The notes beneath the pieces are model-generated. The model was not told the DNA's origin. It ran no database searches and saw only the letters and a program-made list of their open reading frames with translations. Below, in pieces: positions 8,612 through 17,047 of a DNA stretch of 36,436 nucleotides (positions are counted from its first letter, which is position 1; every line of letters begins with the position of its first letter). The stretch comes from Actinomycetota bacterium (GTDB taxonomy: Bacteria > Actinomycetota > Actinomycetes > Nanopelagicales > Nanopelagicaceae). The position numbers and the translations under genes were made by a program. The stretch is taken from NCBI GenBank assembly GCA_947449535.1, contig CANFRP010000012.1, forward strand, positions 1 through 36,436, written 5' to 3'.

Positions 8612-9615
8612 TAGAGCACCTTCTGAGAGAGAGCAAAATTTGGTTCGCCGACGCGATGACAGCGCACAGTGCGCCCATTGGAGATCTGACGAATTTCTGG
8701 AAGATCGGTCTTGCACTTATCGATCGCAAACTCGCAACGAGAAGCAAAAGCACAACCTTTAGGTGGCCGCGACATAACAGGTGGAGATCCTGGGATTGTG
8801 TAGAGGCGCTCCCCCTTCACTGAATCCATCTGCGGAATCGAACGCATGAGGCCCCATGTGTATGGCATCAATGGGTTTTCAAAGAGATCATTTACGGGAG
8901 CTTCTTCCACGATCCGCCCCGCATACATCACTGCCACGCGATCGCAGATACCTGCAACAACGCCGAGATCGTGGGTAATCAGCAGAACTGCAACGTTGAG
9001 CTCGCGCGCAGATTTCTCAATGATCTCAAGGATCTGTGCCTGGATGGTTACATCCAATGCAGTTGTTGGCTCATCCGCAATCAAAAGCTCTGGTTCGCAT
9101 GACAACGCCATGGCGATCATTGCGCGCTGACGCATTCCACCCGAGAACTGGTGTGGGTAATCATCAAAGCGTTGGCGAGGATTAGGGACACCAACAAGAT
9201 CTAACATCTCAATTGACTTCTCTTTTGCTTGTTTGGCAGATACCCGTGAGTGCACGCGAATCATCTCTGAAATCTGATGACCAATGGTGTAAACCGGATT
9301 GAGCGAAGTCATGGGATCTTGGAAAATCATGGAGATCTCTCCGCCGCGGATCTCGCGAAGTTCGCGATCCGGAGTGGTGAGTAGATCAGTGCCCTTCCAC
9401 AGAATCTTGCCCGCTGGATAAATAGCAGGTGGTTGTGGAACAAGTCCGAGAACTGACATCGCAGTAACCGACTTACCAGAACCTGACTCGCCTACTAGAC
9501 CTAGTACTTCTCCAGCACTGATCGATAGCGTCGCGCCATTAATGGCCTCAACCACGCCATCTGATGTATTGAAGTGAACGTGGAGATCTTGAATCTCAAG
9601 AAGTGGCTTACTCAC
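8611..9615 (-). CDS. Oligopeptide/dipeptide ABC importer ATPase (OppD/DppD type)
   Basis: This is the first ATPase (334 residues) of the importer. Walker A is [13 protein letters not shown], the signature is [15 protein letters not shown] and Walker B is [12 protein letters not shown], followed by [15 protein letters not shown]. The C-terminal extension carries [14 protein letters not shown] and a fourth Cys (TVRCHR), again consistent with a possible iron-sulfur site. The start is GTG at 9615, sharing GTGA with the stop of the upstream permease, and its stop shares TAATG with the next ATPase. It would pair with the OppF-type subunit as a heterodimer under the two permeases. Confidence 0.95.
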   Translation of the reverse strand: MSKPLLEIQDLHVHFNTSDGVVEAINGATLSISAGEVLGLVGESGSGKSVTAMSVLGLVPQPPAIYPAGKILWKGTDLLTTPDRELREIRGGEISMIFQDPMTSLNPVYTIGHQISEMIRVHSRVSAKQAKEKSIEMLDLVGVPNPRQRFDDYPHQFSGGMRQRAMIAMALSCEPELLIADEPTTALDVTIQAQILEIIEKSARELNVAVLLITHDLGVVAGICDRVAVMYAGRIVEEAPVNDLFENPLMPYTWGLMRSIPQMDSVKGERLYTIPGSPPVMSRPPKGCAFASRCEFAIDKCKTDLPEIRQISNGRTVRCHRVGEPNFALSQKVL

Positions 9616-10505
9616 TTTAGTCCTCGCAATTTTGGATCAAGTGCATCGCGCAAGCCATCGCCGATGAGGACGATAGAGAGCGTCAATACAACGAGGATGG
9701 AACCTGGGATGAAGAATACAAATGGGTGATCAGTAAGGAAGTTACGAGAACTAGAGATCATTACACCGAGTGATGGGGTTGGCTCGCGGAATCCCACACC
9801 CAAGAAGGCATAGATTGATTCGGAGAGGATCGATCCTGCGATTGTGAATGCCAAGACCACGATGATTGGTGGGATTGCATTTGGGCCAATGTGACGCAAA
9901 ATTATTCGGGAGGTCTTGGCACCAGATGCGCGTGCCGCTTCCACGTATTCCAGTGACTTCACTTGCATAACCGATGCACGGAACAAACGAGTTGTGGAGT
10001 ACCAACCGGTGAAAACCAAGGCTGCAACAATCACCCAAAATGATGATCCAAAGACGGTGATGATGGCGAAACCAATCAATACGAATGGGATTACCTGCCA
10101 AGTATCGATGAAACGACTGATGATGGTGTCGATGATGCCGCCGAAGTAGCCAGCTATTCCACCCAGAGTCACACCCACAAACACTGAGATAGTCGTTACG
10201 ACAATAGCGACTGTAAGTGAAAGGCGAATACCGGTGGTTACACGAGCAAAAATATCGCGACCAAGATCATCGGTACCAAGCCAGTGACCGAATGTAAATG
10301 GGCTTGTGAGGATATGAGAATCCATACCATCAGTACTCCACTTGGAAATAATTGGGCCAACGATTGCAATGAGTACGAGGAAAGAGAGCATGCTCAGGCC
10401 AACGATGGAAAGTTTGTTGGAGAAGAATCGCTTGCGTACATCTTGCCAATACGAGAGTGACTGAGGAAGGTCGCCTTCAACGTTGAGAGCTGGATCTAGT
10501 GACAT
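9612..10505 (-). CDS. Oligopeptide/dipeptide ABC importer permease (OppC/DppC type)
   Basis: This 297-residue inner permease begins with a cytoplasmic N-terminal segment (SYWQDVRKRFFSNKLSIVGL) typical of OppC_N, then about six membrane spans. The EAA loop that docks on the ATPase is visible as EAARASGAKTSRIILRHIGPNAI. The length is normal for the family. The ATG overlaps the upstream DppB-type stop by 1 nt and the 3' end overlaps the OppD start by 4 nt, so the four genes B-C-D-F are translationally coupled. Confidence 0.95.
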   Translation of the reverse strand: MSLDPALNVEGDLPQSLSYWQDVRKRFFSNKLSIVGLSMLSFLVLIAIVGPIISKWSTDGMDSHILTSPFTFGHWLGTDDLGRDIFARVTTGIRLSLTVAIVVTTISVFVGVTLGGIAGYFGGIIDTIISRFIDTWQVIPFVLIGFAIITVFGSSFWVIVAALVFTGWYSTTRLFRASVMQVKSLEYVEAARASGAKTSRIILRHIGPNAIPPIIVVLAFTIAGSILSESIYAFLGVGFREPTPSLGVMISSSRNFLTDHPFVFFIPGSILVVLTLSIVLIGDGLRDALDPKLRGLK

Positions 10506-11500
10506 TAGTGGTTTGCCTTTCCATCAACTTTGATGCGCGGATCAATGAGGGCGTAGCTCAAATCCACGATGAGGTTAACGATCGCACCAAATGCAATAAC
10601 TACGATCGCAAGACCTAATACGACTGGTGAATCTTGTGAGAGGGCCGAATCCGCGATAGTCGAACCCATTCCTGGGAGTGAGAAGACTTTCTCAGTTTGA
10701 ACTGCAACACCAAAAATGGCAATGAGTGAAGTTCCATAAACAGTAACAACTGGGATTAGCGCATTTCGAAGTGCATGGTGGAACCAGACGCGACGGGCAG
10801 AAAGCCCCTTTGCGAAAGCGGTTCGAATGTAATCGGCGCGGAGAACTTCAAGTAAGGATGAACGCAACATGCGTGCGATGTAGGCCGCGTCTACGACTGC
10901 AACTACCAGCGCCGGAAGTACGAGTCCTTTCCAACCTTCAGTTGGTATCACGCCCCACCATTGGGTTGGCCAGGGCTTATAGAAGTTTGCCCAATCCCAA
11001 TGCATCGAAAATGGAAGAACGCCAAAGAGATATTGAGCGAGAAGTCCAGAGACGAATACTGGAATTCCTTGAATGCCCACAGAGAAAACGGTGCCGAGCT
11101 TGTCCCCAATTGAGCCGCGTTTGATCGCGCTGGTGAGACCGACAGTGAGAGCAATAATTAATTGGAAGAGCGCGCCCCAGAAGAGAAGGCGACCAGAAGT
11201 GGCAAGACCATCATGCAAAATTGTGTTTACAGATTTCTCGTTCTTGTAGGAATAACCAAGGTCACCATGAAATAGGTGGGACCAGAAGCGACCGTATTGA
11301 ACGATGGTGGGTTGATCTAGGCCGTACTTAACGGTGATGTTGTGGAGAATCTCCGGAGGCAATGATTTCTCGCCGCTTTTAAGTGAGATGGGATCTCCGG
11401 GAATAATGAAAAAGAGCGTGAACATCAAAGTCACAGCCGCCCAGACCACGATCAACATCTGACCGAGTCTCTTAATCGTGTAGGTAAACATCGTTCCCAT
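10505..11500 (-). CDS. Oligopeptide/dipeptide ABC importer permease (OppB/DppB type)
   Basis: This 331-residue permease has the DppB hallmark N-terminus (FTYTIKRLGQMLIVVWAAVTLMF), with a first span followed by the conserved external region beginning IPGDPI. The EAA-like loop reads RTAFAKGLSARRVWFHHALRNAL. It lies 99 nt downstream of the binding-protein gene, with a strong hairpin in the gap, so it is probably expressed at a lower level. ATG 11500 is used; ATG 11491 (residue 4) is an alternative, and neither has a well-placed Shine-Dalgarno. Confidence 0.94.
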   Translation of the reverse strand: MGTMFTYTIKRLGQMLIVVWAAVTLMFTLFFIIPGDPISLKSGEKSLPPEILHNITVKYGLDQPTIVQYGRFWSHLFHGDLGYSYKNEKSVNTILHDGLATSGRLLFWGALFQLIIALTVGLTSAIKRGSIGDKLGTVFSVGIQGIPVFVSGLLAQYLFGVLPFSMHWDWANFYKPWPTQWWGVIPTEGWKGLVLPALVVAVVDAAYIARMLRSSLLEVLRADYIRTAFAKGLSARRVWFHHALRNALIPVVTVYGTSLIAIFGVAVQTEKVFSLPGMGSTIADSALSQDSPVVLGLAIVVIAFGAIVNLIVDLSYALIDPRIKVDGKANH

Positions 11501-11518
11501 TCTATGGTTTATTTAATC

Positions 11519-11554
11519 GAAAAGTGGAGAACTCTCGATAGAGAGCCCTCCACT
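11519..11554 (-). terminator. Intercistronic hairpin between binding protein and permease genes
   Basis: On the minus strand AGTGGAG (554-548) pairs with CTCCACT (529-523), and inside it CTCTC/GAGAG form a second 5-bp stem separated by a 2x2 internal loop. TTTT follows. Such structures after the binding-protein gene commonly act as partial terminators or 3' stabilisers that raise the binding protein to permease ratio. That role is inference here. Confidence 0.55.
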
Positions 11555-11599
11555 ATTCGTTACTGCTATAACCGGTATTAACCGATCACTCTTATTGGA

Positions 11600-13222
11600 T
11601 TAGTTCTTTACGATCTGGTCGTAAACAATCATTCCAAGTGGAGAGATTGGGAATGTTGATGTGCTTGGTGCAAGCACAGTTGCGATTCCACGGTTAACTG
11701 TCTGTGTGATTACAGCGTCAGTCACAAGAGCTTGCTTCTCAGCAAGACGGTACTGGCTCTGTGCAAACGCAGGGTTTGTGGTTGCGCGAGCTGATGCGAC
11801 CAATGCATCGAACTTCGATGAGCTGTAACGCTCAAGGTTGTCGCCATCGATTGACTTTGAGTCAAGAAGTGGGAACAAGAAGTTGTCAGCGATTGGGTAA
11901 TCAGCGAACCAGCCTGCGCGGATGATCTGACCCTTACCTTGGCGCATCTTTGTGAAGTATGTGCCATCAGCTGGGAATGGATCGAGCTTTGCAGGAATGC
12001 CAACATCCTTGAGGTTAGCGATGATGATTGAAGCAACCTTGTCCCAACCAGCGCCATCGTTATATGAAAGGCGGATTGGTGTTGTGATCTTGTTGCCTGC
12101 TGCTGTCCAGCGCTTGAAGTCTGCCTTAGCACCTTCGAGATCGCGAGTTGAGGTAAGTCCTTGACCTGCCTTGTAACCAGGAAGTCCTGGTGGAAGGAGA
12201 CCTGACGCTGGCTTACGAACGCCCTGGTAGATCACTGTTGAGATCTGGTTGCGATCGATTGCCTTTGAAATTGCAGAGCGTAGGTCGCGGTTCTTTGTTC
12301 CGCCAACAACTGGATCTTCCCAGTTGAAGCCCCAGTAGTCAGTACCGAGTGTTGTCTTAACACCCTTTGTACCCCACTTGCCGAGAAGCTCGGTGTAGCG
12401 GCCTGCTGGAATTGGACCGTTATCGCACTGACCTGATGCAAATGCGTTGTATGCAGCGTTTACATCTGATGAGATCTTGAATGTGATCTTTGAAAGTGTT
12501 GGCTTTGTTCCACCGTAGTTAGGGTTTGGAACCAAAACAACTTCGCCACCAGCGCGCTTTGTGATTGCTGAAGCGAGCATGTAAGGACCGTTTCCGATCA
12601 ACTTGGTGCCATCTTCTTCAACCTTGCCATCAGCAGAGTTCATTGATGATGGAATTGGTGAGAACACTGAGTGACCAGCGATTGATGGGAAGTCAGTTGT
12701 GACGTCAACCATCTTTACAGTCAATGTGTTTGCATCGTTAGCAACAACTGATGAAGCAGGGAATGCACCCTTACCTGTGTTGTATGCCTCCATGCCGTCG
12801 ATGAAGTAGTTGTGGTAAGCAACTTCTGATGCCATCTTCTCAGCAGCAGCGCGCTTCCAACCGTTAACGAATGATGATGCTGTTACAGCTTCACCGTTTG
12901 AGAACTTGAGGCCAGACTTGATCTTGAAGACCCATGTCTTTCCGCCATCTTTTGTTGACCATGATGAAGCAGCAGCTGGAATCAACTTGCCGTTTGCATC
13001 TGTGTCTGTAAGACCGTCGTAAAGCATTGTTGCAACGTTTGCTCCGACCAATGTTGAGGTAAGCGCTGGATCGATATGATCAGGCTCGCCTGCAGCAAAG
13101 AGCTGGCAGTCAACGTAGGTAGGTGCTGTAGCTGCGTGAGCAGTCATGACAGATCCACCTGCAATTAGAGCGACCGCAGCAGCAAGAGCTGTAGCGCGTA
13201 CGCTTAGTTTCTGTACCTTCAT
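11600..13222 (-). CDS. Extracellular solute-binding protein, family 5 (peptide/nickel type)
   Basis: This 540-residue binding protein feeds the downstream importer. Family-5 features include FAAGEPDHIDPALTS near the mature N-terminus, GLTDTDANGKLIPAAASSWS, WVFKIKSGLKFSNGEAVTA, an AISKAIDRNQI segment and a C-terminal FLFPLLDSKS region. The signal peptide (MKVQKLSVRATALAAA to AHA near residue 30) ends in an A-x-A site and has no lipobox Cys, so a signal peptidase I-processed, unlipidated protein is predicted; that is unusual for a monoderm. The start at 13222 is chosen for AAAGGATGG about 8 nt upstream; the in-frame ATGs at 13231 and 13261 are less well placed. Substrate is not readable. Probably a highly expressed gene of the operon. 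Confidence 0.93.
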   Translation of the reverse strand: MKVQKLSVRATALAAAVALIAGGSVMTAHAATAPTYVDCQLFAAGEPDHIDPALTSTLVGANVATMLYDGLTDTDANGKLIPAAASSWSTKDGGKTWVFKIKSGLKFSNGEAVTASSFVNGWKRAAAEKMASEVAYHNYFIDGMEAYNTGKGAFPASSVVANDANTLTVKMVDVTTDFPSIAGHSVFSPIPSSMNSADGKVEEDGTKLIGNGPYMLASAITKRAGGEVVLVPNPNYGGTKPTLSKITFKISSDVNAAYNAFASGQCDNGPIPAGRYTELLGKWGTKGVKTTLGTDYWGFNWEDPVVGGTKNRDLRSAISKAIDRNQISTVIYQGVRKPASGLLPPGLPGYKAGQGLTSTRDLEGAKADFKRWTAAGNKITTPIRLSYNDGAGWDKVASIIIANLKDVGIPAKLDPFPADGTYFTKMRQGKGQIIRAGWFADYPIADNFLFPLLDSKSIDGDNLERYSSSKFDALVASARATTNPAFAQSQYRLAEKQALVTDAVITQTVNRGIATVLAPSTSTFPISPLGMIVYDQIVKN

Positions 13223-13243
13223 GTAGACCATCCTTTTATTTAC

Positions 13244-13334
13244 CGCGACGGCGAGCGCCACCGCGTGAGGGATTTGGAGCCAAAGGTGACTCCGAGGTGG
13301 GCTTACTTTAGGTCTAATTGAGGGTCTAAGCCAA
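13244..13334 (-). promoter_or_regulatory. Candidate promoter and 5' UTR hairpin of the importer operon
   Basis: The 211-nt gap between the divergent binding-protein and yaaA genes holds a possible minus-strand promoter: TTGGCT (334-329), an 18-nt spacer and TAAAGT (310-305). A GC-rich hairpin (13244-13265) follows in the leader: GCGGTGGC pairs with GCCGTCGC around GCTC, with two G-U pairs. It ends about 20 nt upstream of the start codon, next to the Shine-Dalgarno. It could set mRNA stability or translation. The promoter match is weak. Confidence 0.3.
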
Positions 13335-13433
13335 GCCGCTATCAGCGAAAATAAGGTGATTTTGAGCGTGGCAGTTATTACATTCTCGTAACTATCGCAC
13401 CAGACCCTAGATTGACCGAGTGAAGGTGAAGCC

Positions 13434-14084
13434 GTGCTGATATTGCTCCCTCCGAGTGAGGCTAAGAATCAACCGACGAAATCCTTGAAAATTAAACTCT
13501 CCGAACTCTCATTTTTCGAAGAGCTCACACCCACTAGATCTCTTCTTCTGGCAAGACATAAGGAAATCGATCTCTCGGCAATTGCCCCAGCCTTTAACGT
13601 CTACTCCGGAGTCCTCTATCGCGCGCTCGACTACACATCACTCACCAAGGAGGCGAGAAAGAGGGCGAATAAAGATCTACTTATCATTTCAGCTGCCTTT
13701 GGTCTGCTTCGCCTGGGCGATGAGATTCCGTTTTATAAATTTAAAATCGAGCCAATACTTTGGAAGAAAGATATCGAACGAGCGCTGAAAGGTTATGACG
13801 AGCGATTAGTGGTCGATGCCCGCTCTTCGACTTATTCCACCGTCTGGACTCCCAATCCTTTTAACTCGGTCGGGATTCGCGTCTTCACAAAAGTAAAAGG
13901 CCAACTCAAAGTCATTACCCATATGTCGAAGAAAACTCGTGGCGAAGTGGTCCGATATTTATTGGAATCCGAGAAGGAGCCTCGCACTCCTCGCGAATTA
14001 CATCAACTCATCAATAAGAAATTTACTTGCAAACTCGTCGAGCCAGAAGGAAAGAAGAGTTGGTTTATTGATGTGATTGCGTAA
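13434..14084 (+). CDS. yaaA: YaaA (DUF328) family protein, peroxide stress-associated
   Basis: This 216-residue protein opens with LILLPPSEAKN, the actinobacterial form of the YaaA N-terminus. It also contains FNVYSGVLYRALDY, ISAAFGLLRLGDEIPFYKFKI and VVDARSSTYSTVW, all typical of the family. YaaA in E. coli lowers free iron and limits damage during peroxide stress and binds DNA in vitro; transfer of that role here is by family only. The start is GTG at 13434 with AAGGTG 5 nt upstream. The last 20 nt overlap the convergent RNase H-phosphatase gene. It is somewhat shorter than the E. coli protein (about 258 residues). Confidence 0.88.
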   Translation: MLILLPPSEAKNQPTKSLKIKLSELSFFEELTPTRSLLLARHKEIDLSAIAPAFNVYSGVLYRALDYTSLTKEARKRANKDLLIISAAFGLLRLGDEIPFYKFKIEPILWKKDIERALKGYDERLVVDARSSTYSTVWTPNPFNSVGIRVFTKVKGQLKVITHMSKKTRGEVVRYLLESEKEPRTPRELHQLINKKFTCKLVEPEGKKSWFIDVIA

Positions 14085-15162
14085 GTCCGATATGGCTTCG
14101 CTCGCTCAATGATTTGAGAGCGCGCAATCCATCGGATGGCCAGATATTGGCGGTGGTAATGCTGCACGGCGCAATATCGATATGGAAGAAAGTATCGATG
14201 GGAACGCCCATGATGAGACAAGCGACTGCTTTCACAACTACGTTATGGGTGACCACAACAATTTTCTTGCCAGGGTGTTCTAACGCAAGATCTTGAAGCG
14301 CAACTTCAATTCGCTCGGCAACTTCGTCATAGGACTCTCCGCCGGTTGGAGCAAAATCGGTTGTGGAAACCCATGCATCCCATTCATTGGGAAATAACTC
14401 TTGGACTTGTGCGACAGTCAATCCATCCCATTCACCAAATCCACATTCCACCCAGGCCTCATCAAAGTGAATATCCAATCCGACTTCACCTTGAATTGCC
14501 TCTGCTGTCTGACGAGTACGCACCATTGGGGATGAAATAATTAAATCAGGTTTGCGGGCAGCTATTTCTTTGGCAACTGCCTCCGCTTGTTTCAATCCAA
14601 TGTCGCTGAGTTCTGGATCTGATCCACCGACGCCGGAGAAGCGACGCTCTGGAGTAAGAATTGTTTCGCCGTGGCGAATGAAATAGATAGTTGTGGGAGT
14701 CTCGTTTGCGACCAATCGCTCAGTGAGAAAATTCCTTTGGCGCGCCGCAGATGGCGTCGACACATCTCCATCCAAAGCCTTATTCGCTAAACGATCAGCG
14801 TGTGAGTTCTCATCCCGCGGAATCCACTTATAAGTAACTAAGTCGCCGGGGTGCGCAGCTTTCGCTTCCTTGGCTAGTACTTTCATATCAGGATGCTTCA
14901 CTTGCCAGCGCCCAGACATCTGTTCGACTACCAATTTAGAATCCATACGTACTTCAACAGTTGCGTTGGGATCTAATTCATTTACTTTGCGAAGAGCAGC
15001 TAGAAGTCCGCTGTATTCGGCAACGTTATTGGTGGCAATTCCAATAGTTTCATAGAGCTCATGCAGAATCTTTCCACCCTCAGAGACCACTGCGCCATAA
15101 GCGGCGGGGCCGGGATTGCCGCGAGATCCCCCGTCGGCGCTACAAATAAAGTGGCGAGCCAT
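14065..15162 (-). CDS. Bifunctional RNase H / histidine phosphatase
   Basis: This 365-residue fusion matches the actinobacterial type represented by Rv2228c. The N-terminal RNase HI domain (about 1-135) shows the acidic active-site residues in SADGGSRGNPGP, NNVAEYSGLL, VRMDSKLVVEQ and DENSHADRLANKA. It would cut RNA in RNA-DNA hybrids. The C-terminal histidine phosphatase domain (about 155-355) has the phosphoacceptor motif IRHGETILTPERRFSG and a later catalytic VVTHNVVVKA. In mycobacteria this half is linked to CobC-like alpha-ribazole phosphatase or acid phosphatase activity. The start at 15162 shares TAATG with the zinc-ribbon gene stop; the upstream in-frame ATG at 15189 would add nine unconserved residues. 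The 3' end overlaps yaaA by 20 nt. Confidence 0.94.
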   Translation of the reverse strand: MARHFICSADGGSRGNPGPAAYGAVVSEGGKILHELYETIGIATNNVAEYSGLLAALRKVNELDPNATVEVRMDSKLVVEQMSGRWQVKHPDMKVLAKEAKAAHPGDLVTYKWIPRDENSHADRLANKALDGDVSTPSAARQRNFLTERLVANETPTTIYFIRHGETILTPERRFSGVGGSDPELSDIGLKQAEAVAKEIAARKPDLIISSPMVRTRQTAEAIQGEVGLDIHFDEAWVECGFGEWDGLTVAQVQELFPNEWDAWVSTTDFAPTGGESYDEVAERIEVALQDLALEHPGKKIVVVTHNVVVKAVACLIMGVPIDTFFHIDIAPCSITTANIWPSDGLRALKSLSERSHIGLTQSHQ

Positions 15163-15887
15163 TAGATGCGCACCAAAATTCGACGGCACTCCTCGCAGCG
15201 CACAATCTCATCTGTGGGCAGGTTCTTAATCCGCTCCATCTCAATCGCGTTAACAGCTAAGTTGCAGCCTTCGCACTTATTGCCAATTAAAAGTGCTGCG
15301 CCAACACCATATTCCTTGGCTCGAATTTTTTCGTATAAATCAATCAGAGCTTGATCAATCTTGGGCGCAACTAAGGTCCGTTCTGAATTCTTCAGCGCGA
15401 TCTCTTTATTAATTTCGGTAATGGAATTCTCTAGGCGGATGTTGAGCTCGAGCTCAAGCTGTGCCAATCCTTCAGCATCAGTCTTCAAGGTATCGACGCG
15501 AGCTTGCGCTGCATCTACCCGCATCATGATTTCAAGTTCGCCATCTTCAAGTTCTGCTTTGCGCTTCGCAAGGGTGCCTAGCTCGTGTTGGAGTTGCTCT
15601 AATTCTTTAGGCGATGCGCTGCCGGCGCTGAGGCGAGCCTCATCTTTGGCCATGCGATCGGTTACGGCTTCGACATCGACTTCGCTTCGGCGTAAATCGA
15701 TCTTCACATCGGCGAGTTCGGCTTCGGCGCCTGCCATCTCATCGACTGTGGTTTGGATGCGGGCTTTAATTGCAGAGATCTGTTCTCGCTCGGGAAGAGC
15801 AGCTAGGCGGGCTTGCGCCGATTGAATTGTTGAATCGATGCGCTGAAGTTCGATTAAGAAATTTTGGTGCTCAACGGAAGCATTCAT
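15162..15887 (-). CDS. Coiled-coil protein with C4 zinc ribbon
   Basis: This 241-residue protein is mostly a long helical coiled coil (about 10-180: ELQRIDSTIQSAQARLAAL onward, rich in E, K, L and A). It ends in a C4 zinc ribbon (CEGC...CEEC, about 208-235). This is the family that sits beside the RNase H-phosphatase in mycobacteria (Rv2229c), where NIF3 also neighbours it; NIF3 is absent here. Its molecular role is not established. A clear AAGGAG lies 8 nt before the ATG. The gene is the first of a two-gene unit with the RNase H-phosphatase. Confidence 0.92.
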   Translation of the reverse strand: MNASVEHQNFLIELQRIDSTIQSAQARLAALPEREQISAIKARIQTTVDEMAGAEAELADVKIDLRRSEVDVEAVTDRMAKDEARLSAGSASPKELEQLQHELGTLAKRKAELEDGELEIMMRVDAAQARVDTLKTDAEGLAQLELELNIRLENSITEINKEIALKNSERTLVAPKIDQALIDLYEKIRAKEYGVGAALLIGNKCEGCNLAVNAIEMERIKNLPTDEIVRCEECRRILVRI

Positions 15888-16000
15888 GGATATTTCTCCT
15901 TATTTCCGTGGGCCAGCAGATATGTAGTTCGCGGTAAATCTAAGTCTTATTTTAGGCGCATAATCTTTTATTTCCAAGCGCGCTCTGCTTTCATCGTTTC

Positions 16001-16363
16001 GTGGCCACAAAACTACCCTCAACGGTGAAGAAGTTCTATGAAAGCGCGCCCTCCCCTCATCGCGAGACGATGCTGGAGATGAGAAAGCGGATTTTAGAGA
16101 TTGTGCCAAGCGCGCAAGAAGTCGTTAGTTATGGGATGCCAGCATTTAAAGTTGAGGACGGCGTGGTCTGCGGATTGCTCTCCAATAAGAACCATGTCGG
16201 CTACTACCCATTTAGCGGGTCAATTCTGAATTTGTTCCCCGACGAGCTCTCTCGTTATAAAGTTACAAAGAGTGCAATACACGTGCCGGTCGATAAACCA
16301 ATGACCAAGGCTCTTTTAAGCAAACTTATTAGAGCTCGAATGAAAGAAATTAAAGCGAAGTAG
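16001..16363 (+). CDS. DUF1801 family protein
   Basis: This 120-residue small cytoplasmic protein has the DUF1801/YdhG-like pattern: VKKFYESAPSPHRETMLEMRKRILEIVPSAQE, then SYGMPAFK, NKNHVGYYPFSGS and a C-terminal KALLSKLIRARMKEI helix. Relatives resemble frataxin-fold or iron-chaperone-like proteins, but the function is unproven. The start is GTG at 16001. There is no strong Shine-Dalgarno and no TANNNT box at the leaderless position, so the start is moderately sure. It stands alone, divergent from the zinc-ribbon gene, with tRNA-Val convergent downstream. Confidence 0.85.
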   Translation: MATKLPSTVKKFYESAPSPHRETMLEMRKRILEIVPSAQEVVSYGMPAFKVEDGVVCGLLSNKNHVGYYPFSGSILNLFPDELSRYKVTKSAIHVPVDKPMTKALLSKLIRARMKEIKAK

Positions 16364-16395
16364 TTACTTCTGGAAAAAGAAAGGAAATGTGTAGC

Positions 16396-16470
16396 TGGTG
16401 CGCGGTGAGGGTTTCGAACCCCCGACATCCTCGGTGTAAACGAGGCGCTCTACCACTGAGCTAACCACGC
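16396..16470 (-). tRNA. tRNA-Val (anticodon TAC)
   Basis: On the minus strand GCGTGGT pairs with ACCGCGC to form a complete 7-bp acceptor stem (one G-U pair), with discriminator A and an encoded CCA. The D-arm is AGCTCAGTGGTAGAGC, the anticodon arm is CCTCG-TTTACAC-CGAGG, and the T-arm contains GGTTCGAAACC. Anticodon TAC decodes GUA and, by wobble, other Val codons. A GATAAAT stretch lies just upstream and may belong to its promoter. Confidence 0.97.
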
Positions 16471-16502
16471 AAGATTTATCAGTTCCCCGATAAAAATTGA
16501 AC

Positions 16503-16530
16503 AGCCCGAACTCTATCGCGAGTTCGGGCT
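16503..16530 (-). terminator. Rho-independent terminator of the peroxiredoxin gene
   Basis: AGCCCGAACTC (503-513) and GAGTTCGGGCT (520-530) form a perfect 11-bp stem with a 6-nt loop, 23 nt past the peroxiredoxin stop. On the minus strand GTTCAATTTTTATC follows. The plus-strand side has a shorter A-rich tail (ATCTAAAAAT). It separates the peroxiredoxin transcript from tRNA-Val. Confidence 0.85.
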
Positions 16531-16553
16531 ATCTAAAAATCCGCATACTGGCC

Positions 16554-17012
16554 TTACAAAGCCGCGAGCGCCGCCTTGTAATCCACGTTATTACGCGCAT
16601 CTCCTGGACCATTAACTACCTGCCAGCGCAGATTTCCCTCAGTATCAACAATGAATGTTCCGCGAATAGCCATTCCCCGCTCTTCGGCAAATACGCCATA
16701 TGCCTTGGCAACTTCGCCATGTGGCCAGAAATCGGCGAGCAAATTAAAGGTGTAATTCTCAGCTTCGCCAAATGCTTTGAGTGAATACATCGGATCACAA
16801 GAGATTGCGAGAAGTTCTGTCTTATCGTTTTGGAAAGAGGCAAGGTCATCGCGCATGGCACAAAGCTCGCCGGTACATATACCGGAAAATGCGAAAGGGT
16901 AGAAAACGATGACTACATTCTTCTTTCCCTTGAATGATGCAAGCTCTACTGGCTGACCAAATTGATTTGTCAGTGTGAAATTAGGAGCCGCCTGGCCGAT
17001 AGTTAAAGTCAT
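16554..17012 (-). CDS. Peroxiredoxin, AhpE/Bcp type
   Basis: This 152-residue thiol peroxidase reduces hydroperoxides. The thioredoxin fold carries the active-site segment FYPFAFSGICTGELCAMRD. The peroxidatic Cys is Cys46, with Pro39 and Ser43 in the P-x3-T/S-x2-C pattern. A second Cys at 51 matches the C-x4-C spacing of Bcp, whereas mycobacterial AhpE has Asp there. Arg in RGTFIVD is the conserved active-site Arg. The start at 17012 is chosen for GGAGAG 3-5 nt upstream and because family members begin at MTLTIGQAAPNF; the longer frame to 17093 would overlap the DUF3052 gene. Position next to DUF3052 and aceE matches the ahpE locus of M. tuberculosis as I recall it. Confidence 0.93.
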   Translation of the reverse strand: MTLTIGQAAPNFTLTNQFGQPVELASFKGKKNVVIVFYPFAFSGICTGELCAMRDDLASFQNDKTELLAISCDPMYSLKAFGEAENYTFNLLADFWPHGEVAKAYGVFAEERGMAIRGTFIVDTEGNLRWQVVNGPGDARNNVDYKAALAAL

Positions 17013-17047
17013 GTTCTCTCCGTTGATTGTGTTAATGAGTTGTGGAA

